Below, piece by piece: positions 21,992 to 29,983 of a DNA stretch of 33,550 nucleotides (the first letter of the stretch is position 1; each line of letters starts with the position of its first letter). Source of the stretch: Myxococcota bacterium. Its GTDB lineage: Bacteria > Myxococcota_A > UBA796 > CAJQPC01. Both the position numbers and the translations under genes were made by a program. A model generated the notes under the pieces. The model did no database searches. It had not been told where the DNA came from and saw only the letters and a program-made list of their open reading frames with translations. The stretch is from contig JAKLKD010000041.1 in the NCBI GenBank assembly GCA_023150845.1, forward strand, positions 1-33,550. Reading direction: 5' to 3'.

Positions 21992-23470
21992 TCAGCGTTT
22001 GCCCTTCTTCGGCGCGGGGGCGGCCGGGCGGGGGGCCACGGCCTCCACGACCGTCCAGGCGCCGGGCACGGCGGCCTCGACCTGGGCGCGGATCTGGCTC
22101 ACGTCGCCGACGACCACGACCACGGCGTCGTTGAGGCCGAGCTTGGCGACCTCCGCGTTCACCGCGGCGGCGGTGAGGCCGTTGAGCGCGTTGAGCTCGT
22201 CGTTGATGGCGCTGGGGCTGAGGCCCTGCTCGATGAGGCCGCCATAGGTCGCGCTGACGGCGCCGCGGCTCTCCATGGCGCTCACGAGCGAGGTGCGCCG
22301 CGCGCCCCGGGCCTTCTCGACCTCCTCGTCGGTGACCCCGGACTGCAAGAGCGTGAGCTGCTCCAAGAGCGCCTTGAGCGCGTCGCCGGTCACGGGCTGG
22401 AACACGGCGGTCTGGGCCAAGGCCACGCCCTGATCCGCGCCGGGCTCAAGCCAGGCCTTCGCGCCGTAGGTGTAGCCGCGCTCCTCCCGCAGCAGGCGGT
22501 TGAGGCGGCTGGTGAAGGTGCCGCCGAGCACGATGACGCCGAGGCGCGCGGCGGGGAGGCCGGCCTCAGCGCTGCGCCAGCCGGGCAGCACGACGCGGAG
22601 GATGGACTGGGCGGCGCCGGGGTTGTCCACGAGCACGAGGCGCGGGCCCGAGGCGGCGGGCTTGGCCGCGGCGGGCACGGCGGCAGCGGCGGCGCCAGCG
22701 GCCTTCCAGGCGCCAAAACGCGCCTCCAGGGCGGCCTTGACGCCGTCGGCGGTCACCGCGCCGGTGACGACGAAGCGCAGGCGGCTCGGGGTGTAACGCG
22801 CGGCCCAGCTCGCCTTGAGCTGGGCGGGGGTCAAGGCGGCGAGGTCGTCCCGGCGGCCGATGATCGGGTGGCCCAGGGGGTGCGTCTCGCCCCAGTAGAC
22901 CCGCTGACCGGCCCAGACCGCGAGGCTCTGGGGGGTGTCCAGGGCGGAGTCGAGGTCGCCCAAGGTGATCTTGCGGACCCGCTCGACCTCGTCCGCGTCA
23001 AAACGTGGGCGCAGGAGCGCGTCGGCGAGGAGATCGAGGGCGAGGTCAAGGCGCTCGGCGTGGGTGTCTAAGGTCACGACGCTCGCCGTGGCCTTGGTGC
23101 CGACGCTCAGCGAGATCGCCTTCTGCTCCAGCTCCGCGGCGAAGGCGTCCGCGCCCCGGCTCCCGGCGCCGTGGGTGAGGAGTCGGTCGGACAGCGCGGT
23201 CTGCCCCCAGCCCATGGCCGGGTCTTCAGCGGCGCCGCCCGAGATCACCGCCTGGAGGCTCACGAGCGGCAGCCCGGCGCGCTCAAACACCCAGACCTCG
23301 ATCCCGTTGGACAGCGTGACGACCTGGGGCACCGGGGCGGTGAACGCCGGGGTGGGGCCCGGCTCGGGGCGCTGGGCGAGGGGATCTTGGACCTGGGGCA
23401 CGGTGGCGGTCTCCTGGGGGGCGCGGGCGCAAGACAGGCCGAGGGCCAGCGCGAGGAAGAGCTGGGTCAT
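21992..23470 (-). CDS. M16-family peptidase-like lipoprotein lacking the zinc motif
   Basis: The 492-residue product has a lipoprotein signal (LGLSC, Cys14) and the two-lobed M16 fold: 'TLSNGIEVWVFERAGLPLVS' at the start, then the 'GHPIIGRRDDLAALTPAQLK' linker and C-lobe 'SILRVVLPGWRSAE...VLGGTFTSRLNRLLREERGYTYGA', the R/Y substrate-binding region of inactive partners. Where HxxEH is expected it has QTALSDR (about 90-96), so the zinc ligands are missing. It is probably the regulatory partner of the active subunit upstream, whose gene overlaps by 4 bases (ATGA). The C-terminal tail is Lys/Pro-rich. It should act in the periplasm, in a heterodimer like mitochondrial MPP. Confidence 0.88.
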   Translation of the reverse strand: MTQLFLALALGLSCARAPQETATVPQVQDPLAQRPEPGPTPAFTAPVPQVVTLSNGIEVWVFERAGLPLVSLQAVISGGAAEDPAMGWGQTALSDRLLTHGAGSRGADAFAAELEQKAISLSVGTKATASVVTLDTHAERLDLALDLLADALLRPRFDADEVERVRKITLGDLDSALDTPQSLAVWAGQRVYWGETHPLGHPIIGRRDDLAALTPAQLKASWAARYTPSRLRFVVTGAVTADGVKAALEARFGAWKAAGAAAAAVPAAAKPAASGPRLVLVDNPGAAQSILRVVLPGWRSAEAGLPAARLGVIVLGGTFTSRLNRLLREERGYTYGAKAWLEPGADQGVALAQTAVFQPVTGDALKALLEQLTLLQSGVTDEEVEKARGARRTSLVSAMESRGAVSATYGGLIEQGLSPSAINDELNALNGLTAAAVNAEVAKLGLNDAVVVVVGDVSQIRAQVEAAVPGAWTVVEAVAPRPAAPAPKKGKR

Positions 23471-24825
23471 GGGGTGGTCTCCTCGGCGACGGGCGCGGGG
23501 GTGACGCGGACGAGGCAGCGGGTGTCGACGCTCAGGCGCGCGGCGGCCTGCTTGACGCCGTCCTTGGTGGCCTGGCGGTAGCGGTCGAGGTCGGCCTGCA
23601 TGTAGCCCGGCGTCCCGGCGTTGAAGTAGTAGCTGTTCAGCGAGCTGGCCCGGCCCTGCAGGCTCTCTTGGCGCTCCAAGAACGACATCTCAAGCTGGTT
23701 CTTGACCCGCTCCAGCTCGGCGTCGGTGGGGCCCTCGGCGGCGAGGCGGGCGATCTCCTTGGCGATGGCCTCCTCCACCTCAGCGAGGGTGTGGCCCTCG
23801 GCGGGGGTGACCTCGATGATGAACAAGGAGCTGAGGCGCTGGCTCATCTGCCCGGCGCTGACCTCGACGGCGAGGCCAGACTCGTGCACGAGGCTGCGGT
23901 AGAGCCGGGAGGACCGGCCGTCGGCGAGGATGTCGGCGAGCAGGTCCATCTCGGCGTCGCCGCTGGCGTACATCGCCGGGCTGTGCCAGGCCATGACGCT
24001 CTTGGGCTGGCGCACCTGGTCGGTGAGCTCAATCAGAGAGGTCACCGGGGCGGACGGCGCGGGCACGGGCTGGCGCTCGGGCACCGGGCGGGCGGCGAGG
24101 CCCCCGAAGAGGCGCTCGATGGTGACCTTCACCGCGGCGGGGTCAAAGTCCCCGGCGACGACGAGGCTCGCGTTGCCCGGCACATACCAGGTGTTGAAGA
24201 AGCCGACGACGTCGTCCACGGTGGCGGCCTGGAGGTCCTCGTGGGAGCCGATGACGGTGTGCGCGTAGGGGTGACCGGCGGGGTACATCGCCTCGGGCAG
24301 CACCAGCCAGATCTCGCCGTAGGGAGCGTCCTCGTAGGACTGGCGGCGCTCGTTCCGCACCACGTCGCGCTGCAGGTCGAGCTTCTCTTGGGTCATCGCC
24401 CGGGAGAGGCCCTCCATGCGGTCAGCCTCCATCCACAACAGCGTGTCGACGAGGTTCGCCGGGCCCACGTCGTAGTAGTCCGTGGCGTCTTCGCTCGTCC
24501 AGGCGTTGTTGTAGCCGCCGCTGGCCTCCATGAGATCGTCGAACCCTGAGCCCGGCAGCCGCGTGGTGCCCATAAACATCAGGTGCTCAAAGAGGTGGGC
24601 GAAGCCCGTGCGGCCCTCGACCTCGTCCTTGGCGCCGACGCCGTACCACAGGTTCACGACGACCTGGGGCAGGGTGGGATCGGGCATGAGGATGACGTTG
24701 AGGCCGTTGGGCAGCTTGTACTGCTCGTAGGTGAGCTCGACGGCGTGGGCGGGCGCGCTGAGCAGGGGGGCCATCGCGGCGAGGAGGAACACGCGGCGCT
24801 CCTTGGAGTGCGGGGTCCCGCTCAC
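23467..24825 (-). CDS. M16-family zinc metallopeptidase, catalytic subunit
   Basis: The 452-residue protein has a signal peptide (RRVFLLAAMAPLLSAPAHA). The inverse zinc motif HLFEH (His77, Glu80, His81) is present, with a third ligand likely at Glu159 in 'VVRNERRQSYEDAPYG'. The fold continues with the typical 'HPYAHTVIGSHEDLQ' and C-lobe 'SRLYRSLVHESGLAVEVSAG'. It should degrade peptides in the periplasm together with the inactive partner just downstream. The annotated start is a GTG; another GTG at 24792 has AAGGAG six bases upstream and would remove the basic n-region, so the exact start is open. It is divergent from the amidohydrolase gene, 57 bases apart. Confidence 0.92.
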   Translation of the reverse strand: MSGTPHSKERRVFLLAAMAPLLSAPAHAVELTYEQYKLPNGLNVILMPDPTLPQVVVNLWYGVGAKDEVEGRTGFAHLFEHLMFMGTTRLPGSGFDDLMEASGGYNNAWTSEDATDYYDVGPANLVDTLLWMEADRMEGLSRAMTQEKLDLQRDVVRNERRQSYEDAPYGEIWLVLPEAMYPAGHPYAHTVIGSHEDLQAATVDDVVGFFNTWYVPGNASLVVAGDFDPAAVKVTIERLFGGLAARPVPERQPVPAPSAPVTSLIELTDQVRQPKSVMAWHSPAMYASGDAEMDLLADILADGRSSRLYRSLVHESGLAVEVSAGQMSQRLSSLFIIEVTPAEGHTLAEVEEAIAKEIARLAAEGPTDAELERVKNQLEMSFLERQESLQGRASSLNSYYFNAGTPGYMQADLDRYRQATKDGVKQAAARLSVDTRCLVRVTPAPVAEETTP

Positions 24826-24858
24826 CGTAGCCCGCTCCCGGTCATGCGCAAGCGCGGG

Positions 24859-24886
24859 GGAGGATCACGGTATGATGAGCCCATGA
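24859..24886 (+). promoter_or_regulatory. Possible leader minicistron (M-M-S-P) and coupled start of the amidohydrolase gene
   Basis: GGAGG (24859-24863) has an ideal 8-base spacing to ATG at 24872, which opens a four-codon frame (ATG ATG AGC CCA TGA). Its TGA overlaps the amidohydrolase ATG at 24883 (ATGA). The main ATG is 19 bases from that ribosome site. TATGAT at 24871-24876 also resembles a -10 element, which would give a leaderless main transcript instead. Confidence 0.4.
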
Positions 24887-25962
24887 AGACCCTCCCGATG
24901 CTCGTCCTGGCCCTCAACATCGCCGCCTGCGCCCGCCCCGTCGAGACCCCCGACGTCGGCGCTCCGGTCGGATCAACCGGCTCTTTGGCCCTGCGTGGCG
25001 GCCTCGCGCCGGGGGGTGAACGCGTCGACGTGGTCTTGGCCGACGGGCGGATCACCTCGCTCACCGTGGACGCCCCGGCGGACAGCTCCGTGGACGTCTC
25101 CGGGCGCACCTTCGCCCCAGGCTTTATCGACAGCCACGTTCACCTCGCGTTCTGGACGGTCGGGGAGAGCCTGCCCGCCACGGGCCTCGTCGGCGCCGTA
25201 GACCTCGCCGCGCCGGAGGGCTGGATCGGCCGGGATCAGGGCGCCTTGCGGGTGGTGTGGGCCGGGCCGATGGTCACCGCCGTCTCGGGTTACCCCACGC
25301 AGAGCTGGGGCAGCGGCGGCTACGGGATCGAGTGTGAGGACGCCGACGCCGCCCGGGAGGCCGTGCGCGCCCTGCACGCCGCCGGGGCCCGGGTGATCAA
25401 GGTGCCCGTGACCGACTCGAACGCCCTCGACGACAGCACCCTACGCGCCGCCGTCGAGGAGGCCCACAGCCTCGGCCTGCTCGCGGTGAGCCACGCCATG
25501 GGCGACGAGGAGGCCCTGCGCGCCGCGGAGGCCGGGGTAGACATCCTCGCCCACACCCCGACGGCGACGCTCTCCGACGCCGCCGTCGCGGCCTGGGCGG
25601 GCCGGGGGGTGATCAGCACCCTGCGGGCCTTTGGCGGCGGCGAGCGCGCCGTAGACAACCTCAAGCGGCTGCACGAGGCCGGGGCGACGGTGCTCTACGG
25701 CACAGACATGGGCAACTCCCGCACCGCGGCCATCGACGGCTCGGAGCTGGCGCTCTTGGCCTCGGCGGGGCTCAGCCCTCAGGAGATCCTCACCGCGGCG
25801 ACCTCGGCCCCGGCGGCCACCTGGGGCTTTGAGGGCCTGGGCGGGCTCAGCGTGGGCGGGGCGGCGAGCTTCATGCTGCTCGACGGCGACCCCCTGGAGG
25901 ACATCACCCGCGCCGCGAGCCCGGCGGAGGTGTGGATCGACGGGGTGCGGGTCACGCCGTGA
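24883..25962 (+). CDS. Amidohydrolase-superfamily lipoprotein (imidazolonepropionase-like)
   Basis: The 359-residue protein has a lipoprotein signal (LNIAAC, Cys16). Metal-site residues of the superfamily are in place: 'GFIDSHVHLAF' (His85, His87), Lys173 (possibly carbamylated, 'RVIKVPVTD'), His204 ('VSHAMG'), His224 ('ILAHTP') and Asp275 ('YGTDMGN'). The flanking beta-sandwich closes the chain ('LGGLSVGGAASFMLLDGDPL'). It should hydrolyse an amide or similar bond in the periplasm; the substrate cannot be read from sequence. The start ATG at 24883 gives a normal lipoprotein signal; an in-frame ATG at 24844 would add 13 residues. The next gene overlaps by 4 bases (GTGA). Confidence 0.9.
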   Translation: MKTLPMLVLALNIAACARPVETPDVGAPVGSTGSLALRGGLAPGGERVDVVLADGRITSLTVDAPADSSVDVSGRTFAPGFIDSHVHLAFWTVGESLPATGLVGAVDLAAPEGWIGRDQGALRVVWAGPMVTAVSGYPTQSWGSGGYGIECEDADAAREAVRALHAAGARVIKVPVTDSNALDDSTLRAAVEEAHSLGLLAVSHAMGDEEALRAAEAGVDILAHTPTATLSDAAVAAWAGRGVISTLRAFGGGERAVDNLKRLHEAGATVLYGTDMGNSRTAAIDGSELALLASAGLSPQEILTAATSAPAATWGFEGLGGLSVGGAASFMLLDGDPLEDITRAASPAEVWIDGVRVTP

Positions 25963-26840
25963 GCCTCACGCCGTCCGCCGCCCCGCGCCTCGTCGTGAGC
26001 GGCGGGGCTCTGGGGGATCAGCTCCTCCGCCTTCCCCTGATTCGGGCCTTGGCGGCGCTTGGCCCCCTGCGCCTGCTCGCGCCCCGGGTGACCCTCACCT
26101 GGGTTGAGCTGGAGGCCCCGAGCCTGCGCCTCGACGCCGCTGAAGCCGCGTGCCTCTTCGGCGACGGCGCGCTCACCGGCCCCGCCGCCGCGCTCTTGGA
26201 GGGTGTGGAGGAGGCCATCGTGCTCCTCGACGGCGACGGTCTGGCCCAGGCGCTCCGGCGTCGGGGGCTCCAGGTGTACGCCCGTGGGGGTGAGCCCGCG
26301 CCGGGGGTCCACCAGCTCAGCCACCTCGCCTCGGGCCTCGTGGCCCTGCCGCCGCCCGAGGCCCTGCCGACGCCCTTCTTGCGCCTCACCCCCGCCTCTG
26401 GGCCCGACCTGCTCCTCTTGCCCGGCAGCGGCGGCCTCAAGAAGTGCTGGCCCGCCGAGGGTTTTCGGGCCTTGGGCGCCGCGCTGCAGGCCCGTGGTCT
26501 CCGGGTCGCCGTCGCCTTGGGCCCCGATGAGCTGGAGCGTGGCCCCGGCCCGGAGCGCTTCGCGGGCCTGTCGGTGCTGGAGGGCCCAAGCCTCGCCGAG
26601 CTCGCCGCCCTCTGCGCCGGAGCGCGCCTCGTCGTCGGCAACGACGCCGGGACCACCCACCTCGCCGCCGCCGCCGGGGCGACGGCGCTCGCGCTGTTCG
26701 GCCCCACCGACCCCGCCCGCTGGCGCCCCCTCGGTCCCCGGGTGACCGTGCTCAACGCCGGGGCGGGGCTCGCGGCGCTCGGCGTGGAGGCCGTCTTCGA
26801 CGAGGTGCTGAGGTTGATTGGTCAACCAATTAAGGTTTAG
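25959..26840 (+). CDS. Glycosyltransferase family 9 (heptosyltransferase-like)
   Basis: The 293-residue protein starts at a GTG overlapping the amidohydrolase stop. It has a GT-B pattern: N-terminal 'VVSGGALGDQLLRLPLIRAL', middle 'LLLPGSGGLKKCWPAEGFRA' (near 155) and C-terminal 'LVVGNDAGTTHLAAAAGATA' followed by 'LFGPTDPARWRPLG', the GT9 signature. The family transfers heptose or related sugars in lipopolysaccharide core synthesis at the inner membrane. At 293 residues it is shorter than most heptosyltransferases (about 320-350). The stop overlaps the convergent gene's stop by 4 bases, and the last codons form a hairpin. Confidence 0.82.
   Translation: MSLTPSAAPRLVVSGGALGDQLLRLPLIRALAALGPLRLLAPRVTLTWVELEAPSLRLDAAEAACLFGDGALTGPAAALLEGVEEAIVLLDGDGLAQALRRRGLQVYARGGEPAPGVHQLSHLASGLVALPPPEALPTPFLRLTPASGPDLLLLPGSGGLKKCWPAEGFRALGAALQARGLRVAVALGPDELERGPGPERFAGLSVLEGPSLAELAALCAGARLVVGNDAGTTHLAAAAGATALALFGPTDPARWRPLGPRVTVLNAGAGLAALGVEAVFDEVLRLIGQPIKV
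26812..26833. terminator. AT-rich hairpin at the convergent junction inside the glycosyltransferase 3' end
   Basis: Two overlapping hairpins can form: GGTTGA/TCAACC (6 perfect pairs) and TTGATTGG/CCAATTAA with a TCAA loop (one G-T pair). They lie in the last codons of the + gene, next to the - strand stop at 26837. The core TTGGTCAACCAA matches 11 of 12 bases of the hairpin at 12880. Confidence 0.55.
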
Positions 26841-27352
26841 GGCACCCCCCGCTCCTTGGCCAAGCTCTCCAACGCCTCGGTGTACACCTTGGCCCGCCGC
26901 TCGGCGAAGCCGTCGATGATGAGGCCCGAGGCGCCGAAGAACACGAGGCCGATTCCCAGGCCATGCGCCCAGTCGGCTTGCAGGCCGAACCGAAGGCCCG
27001 CGCCGAGCAAGAGGAAGGTGAGGTACCCAGCGAGGTAGATCGGCCAGTTGCGGTTCACCTGGGCCATGCGGGGGCGCTCGACGGCGAGCAGGGCCTCGGG
27101 GCTCTCGTTGAGCGTCTGGGTCAGCTCGGCGACCTGGCGGTCCGTGCGCAGGCCGACCCCGCCGCCGACCCCGGCGCCGACGAGGCCCAGCAGCACGAAG
27201 GGCACGGCGAGGCCCCAGCCGAAGGCGTTGCGCTCAGCGCGCACGGCGACCGCGGCGAAGGCCAGGCAGGCGAGGCCATAGGGCACCAAGAAGTAGAGGC
27301 TCTCGATGCGCTCGCCGCGGAAGTAGGTCTGCATCACGCTCAGGAAGGGCAT
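26837..27352 (-). CDS. Four-helix integral membrane protein of unknown function
   Basis: From the ATG at 27352 the product has 171 residues. Hydrophobic segments lie at about 19-38 (YFLVPYGLACLAFAAVAVRA), 46-68, 114-132 and 137-158, with a soluble loop between the second and third (DRQVAELTQTLNESPEALLA). The C-terminus is charged and helical (AERRAKVYTEALESLAKERG). I do not recognise a family. A longer open frame upstream reads through the methyltransferase 3' end and has no support. It follows the methyltransferase gene by 46 bases on the same strand, so it may belong to the TetR operon. Confidence 0.65.
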   Translation of the reverse strand: MPFLSVMQTYFRGERIESLYFLVPYGLACLAFAAVAVRAERNAFGWGLAVPFVLLGLVGAGVGGGVGLRTDRQVAELTQTLNESPEALLAVERPRMAQVNRNWPIYLAGYLTFLLLGAGLRFGLQADWAHGLGIGLVFFGASGLIIDGFAERRAKVYTEALESLAKERGVP

Positions 27353-27398
27353 CCGCGCTCCATGCTCGGGGAGCCCTAAGCCTACACCCGGGCGAGGC

Positions 27399-28226
27399 TC
27401 AGCGCGGCGGGATGCCCACGAGGTAGGTCGCCTTCGCCGGGGACTTTCCCATGGTGATCTGGCCGATGTCCCAGGTCCAGCCCGGGGCGTCCAGGCGGTT
27501 GACCAGCTCGCGCAGCTCACCGACGCTGTAGATGCGCAGGGTCGAGACCACGCCGTCCCAGAACACGAAGAGGGGCAGCACCGGGATCACGAAGGTCCAG
27601 AACAGCCACGACCAGCGGAAGGGCCGCAAGAAGGGCAAGGTGAGCACAAACATGATGGGCGCGAAGATCATGCCGATGAGCTGCGCCGCGGAGCGCTCGA
27701 CGACCTCCATGATCACGATGGGCTGGCCGTCCTTCACGGCGCTGGCGAGCACGGAGCCCGCGACGGGCGGCGGCAGGTGGTGGAAGGCGTTGAAGATGAC
27801 CCGCAGGCCGGTGAGGTCCGCGGGCACGTTCGCGGCGTCGACGGGGCGTGTCTCCACACGGATGAGGCCTTCGCTGGCCTCAGCGACGCGGTTGAGCGCG
27901 GGCACGTTGGGGTAGAGGTCGGTCACGACGGCCTGGACGTGCAGGCCGCGCTCGGTGAGGCCCCGCATGAGCACGGGCAAGGGCCCGCCGCCCCCGGCGC
28001 AGAGATCGACGATGCGGGTGGCGCCCGAGCGCTCGACGGCCTCGGCGAGCGTAGGCACGAGCAGCGAGGCCTGGCCCGAGACGGTGACCATGAGGTTGAG
28101 GTAGCTCGTCCCGGCGTCACGCCAGGGCGCGGGGAACCAGGGCAGGTCCTCCAGCTCAACGAGCTGGATGCGGCGCCACGGGACGGCGGGGTTGGCGGGG
28201 GGTTGGGTCGCGGCGCTGGCGCTCAT
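27399..28226 (-). CDS. Class I SAM-dependent methyltransferase with membrane-inserted segment
   Basis: The 275-residue protein has motif I 'RIVDLCAGGGGPLPVLMRGL' (71-90), an acidic motif II 'VVTDLYPNVPALN' (Asp103), 'RVIFNAFHHLPPP' (motif IV-like) and 'IVIMEVVERS'. Two hydrophobic stretches (about 183-200 and 208-223) interrupt the C-terminal half, so it probably sits on the membrane and may methylate a lipid or membrane-bound small molecule. The ATG at 28226 overlaps the TetR stop (ATGA), so the regulator very likely controls it. Expression would follow release of TetR from the operators at 28817 and 28871. Confidence 0.8.
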   Translation of the reverse strand: MSASAATQPPANPAVPWRRIQLVELEDLPWFPAPWRDAGTSYLNLMVTVSGQASLLVPTLAEAVERSGATRIVDLCAGGGGPLPVLMRGLTERGLHVQAVVTDLYPNVPALNRVAEASEGLIRVETRPVDAANVPADLTGLRVIFNAFHHLPPPVAGSVLASAVKDGQPIVIMEVVERSAAQLIGMIFAPIMFVLTLPFLRPFRWSWLFWTFVIPVLPLFVFWDGVVSTLRIYSVGELRELVNRLDAPGWTWDIGQITMGKSPAKATYLVGIPPR

Positions 28227-28807
28227 CGTTTGCCTCGGGGAGCGGGTGGGGTGGTGAGCAGGGCGAGCGCACGCTCGCCGACGTCGTCTAAGGGGTAGGT
28301 CTCCGGCGCCGTGGCGTACTGGAAACACACGCCGTCTAAGGTGCCGATGAGCAGCCGGGCGTGGGCCTCGGGGGCCTCCATGCCGACCTCGTCGAGCAGG
28401 GCCGTGAACTGGGCGACCAAGGCGGCCTCAAAGGCCGGGATGTGCTCGGCGAGGGCGCCCATGACCTCGGGCTGGGCGCGCATCTTCGCCGAGAGCCGGT
28501 AGAAGGGCAGGTGATCCCGCATCGAGCGGATCGACACCCGCACCAGGGCCTCCAGGCGGCGCTGGGGGTCGGCCTCGGCGGCGACCTCCATAAACACCGC
28601 CTGGATGAGCCCGCCGCTGCGCATCATGAGCTCGTGCAGCAGGGCCTCTTTGCTCGGGAAGTAGTGGTAGAGCAGGCCCAAGGAGAGCCCGGCGCGGGCG
28701 GCGATGGCGCGGACGGAGGTGCCGTCGTAGCCACGCTCGGCGAAGCAGGCGAGGCCCGCGTCGAGGAGCAGGTCTCGGGTGCGCTCGGCGTCTCGGGGGG
28801 CGACCAT
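28223..28807 (-). CDS. TetR-family transcriptional regulator
   Basis: The 194-residue protein has an N-terminal TetR HTH: 'LLLDAGLACFAERGYDGTSV' then 'RAIAARAGLSLGLLYHYFPS' (about 13-52), a classic match. The rest is an all-helical ligand domain. I start at the ATG at 28807; the open frame continues upstream across the operator region but without support. Two palindromic sites in its own promoter indicate autorepression, and the co-translated methyltransferase is presumably its target. The ligand is unknown. Confidence 0.92.
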   Translation of the reverse strand: MVAPRDAERTRDLLLDAGLACFAERGYDGTSVRAIAARAGLSLGLLYHYFPSKEALLHELMMRSGGLIQAVFMEVAAEADPQRRLEALVRVSIRSMRDHLPFYRLSAKMRAQPEVMGALAEHIPAFEAALVAQFTALLDEVGMEAPEAHARLLIGTLDGVCFQYATAPETYPLDDVGERALALLTTPPAPRGKR

Positions 28808-28816
28808 GAGGATCCT

Positions 28817-28834
28817 GTTGAACGATTGTTCAAC
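28817..28834. promoter_or_regulatory. TetR operator 1 (imperfect palindrome)
   Basis: GTTGAACGATTGTTCAAC is an 18-base near-palindrome directly upstream of the TetR ATG. On the - strand TTGCGC and TACAGT (TACAGT is 28835-28840) form a promoter with a 17-base spacer whose start point would fall in this site. Confidence 0.75.
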
Positions 28835-28870
28835 ACTGTACAGCGGCGCGAGAAGCGGCGCAAGCAAGAA

Positions 28871-28886
28871 TTGAACGATCGTTCAA
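28871..28886. promoter_or_regulatory. TetR operator 2 (perfect palindrome)
   Basis: TTGAACGATCGTTCAA is a perfect 16-base palindrome with the same half-sites as operator 1. The centres are 53 bases apart, close to five helical turns. It also lies upstream of the divergent gene at 28988. Confidence 0.78.
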
Positions 28887-28987
28887 TTTGATCTTGAGCC
28901 CCGGCGTTTGCAATCTTTGGGTCCAAGGCGCAAGAGGAGGATCTGCGCCCACCGCAACTCCGCCGTGGCGCCCACCGAGAGCCCCCC

Positions 28988-29974
28988 ATGCCCGTCCGCC
29001 TGCTGTCCGCCTCTTTGATCGGCCTGACTCTCTTCACCGCCTGCGACGGCGCCCCTCCCGCCGAGCCGCCGCCCGCGGCCCCCGAGGCCAAGCCCCCCGA
29101 GGCCCCGCCCGCCGCCGCCGCCGACCCCATGCGCCCCCTGGACAAGCCCGAGTCCGTGCTCATCGACGGTGACCGCATGTGGGTCTCGGTGATCGGCGGC
29201 TCCCCGACCGACCAGAACGACGACGGCCGCATCCTCAGCGCGGACCTCGCCTGCGCCCGCGCCCAAGGTGTGGCCGCCTGCCTCAAGCCCACGGGCATCG
29301 ACGGCGCCCGGGAGGAGATCAAGCTCGACGGCCCCAAGGGCATGGCCCGGATCGGCGACTGGATCTACGTCGCGGACATCGACAAGGTCCGCCGCTTCAA
29401 CGCCGCTGACGGCAAGCAGGGCGACGACATCGCCCTCGCCGGGGCCACCTTCGTGAACGACCTCGCCGCTGACGGCGCGGGCGGGCTCTGGGTGAGCGAC
29501 TCGGGCCTCAAGTTCACCGACGCCGGGGCCGAGCCCACGGGCAGCGCCGCGATCTGGCGCATCGACGCCGCCGGGGTCGCCACAAAGGTCGCCAGCGGCC
29601 CGGGCCTCGGCCTGCCGAACGGCGTGATCACCCAGGGGGAGGCGCTGCTCGTCGGGCGCTTCGATGACGAGGGCGGTGAGGGCCGCGTCGTCGCGGTCTC
29701 GGCTACGGGGGAGATCAAGCCCTGGGCCAGCACGCCCAAGGGCGGCCTCGACGGCCTCGCCTGGCTGCCGACCGGGGAGCTCGTCGTGTCGAGCTGGGGC
29801 GCGGAGTCGGTCTTTGTGCTCGGCGCGGACGGCGCGCTCAAGGCCACGGTCCCGGCGCACAAGGGCCCTGCGGACCTCGCCGTAGACGCCGAGGGCCAGC
29901 TCATCTGGATCCCCGCGTTCATGGACGGCGGGGTCACGAACCTGGCCTTCGCCAAGCTCACGACGCCGGGCTGA
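28988..29974 (+). CDS. Beta-propeller lipoprotein (SMP-30/NHL-like)
   Basis: The 328-residue product has a lipobox (LFTAC, Cys19) and a Pro/Ala/Glu-rich linker (about 22-50). Six or so propeller blades follow: 'PESVLIDGDRMWVSVIGG', 'GPKGMARIGDWIYVADIDKV', 'VNDLAADGAGGLWVSDSG', 'LPNGVITQGEALLVGRFDDE', 'GLDGLAWLPTGELVVSSWGA', 'GPADLAVDAEGQLIWIPAFM'. This fits SMP-30/gluconolactonase-type or NHL propellers. Acidic metal-binding residues of SMP-30 enzymes are not clearly complete, so the activity is uncertain. It is divergent from tetR, and operator 2 lies between them, so it may also be controlled by that repressor. Confidence 0.78.
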   Translation: MPVRLLSASLIGLTLFTACDGAPPAEPPPAAPEAKPPEAPPAAAADPMRPLDKPESVLIDGDRMWVSVIGGSPTDQNDDGRILSADLACARAQGVAACLKPTGIDGAREEIKLDGPKGMARIGDWIYVADIDKVRRFNAADGKQGDDIALAGATFVNDLAADGAGGLWVSDSGLKFTDAGAEPTGSAAIWRIDAAGVATKVASGPGLGLPNGVITQGEALLVGRFDDEGGEGRVVAVSATGEIKPWASTPKGGLDGLAWLPTGELVVSSWGAESVFVLGADGALKATVPAHKGPADLAVDAEGQLIWIPAFMDGGVTNLAFAKLTTPG

Positions 29975-29983
29975 GCCGCGGGG

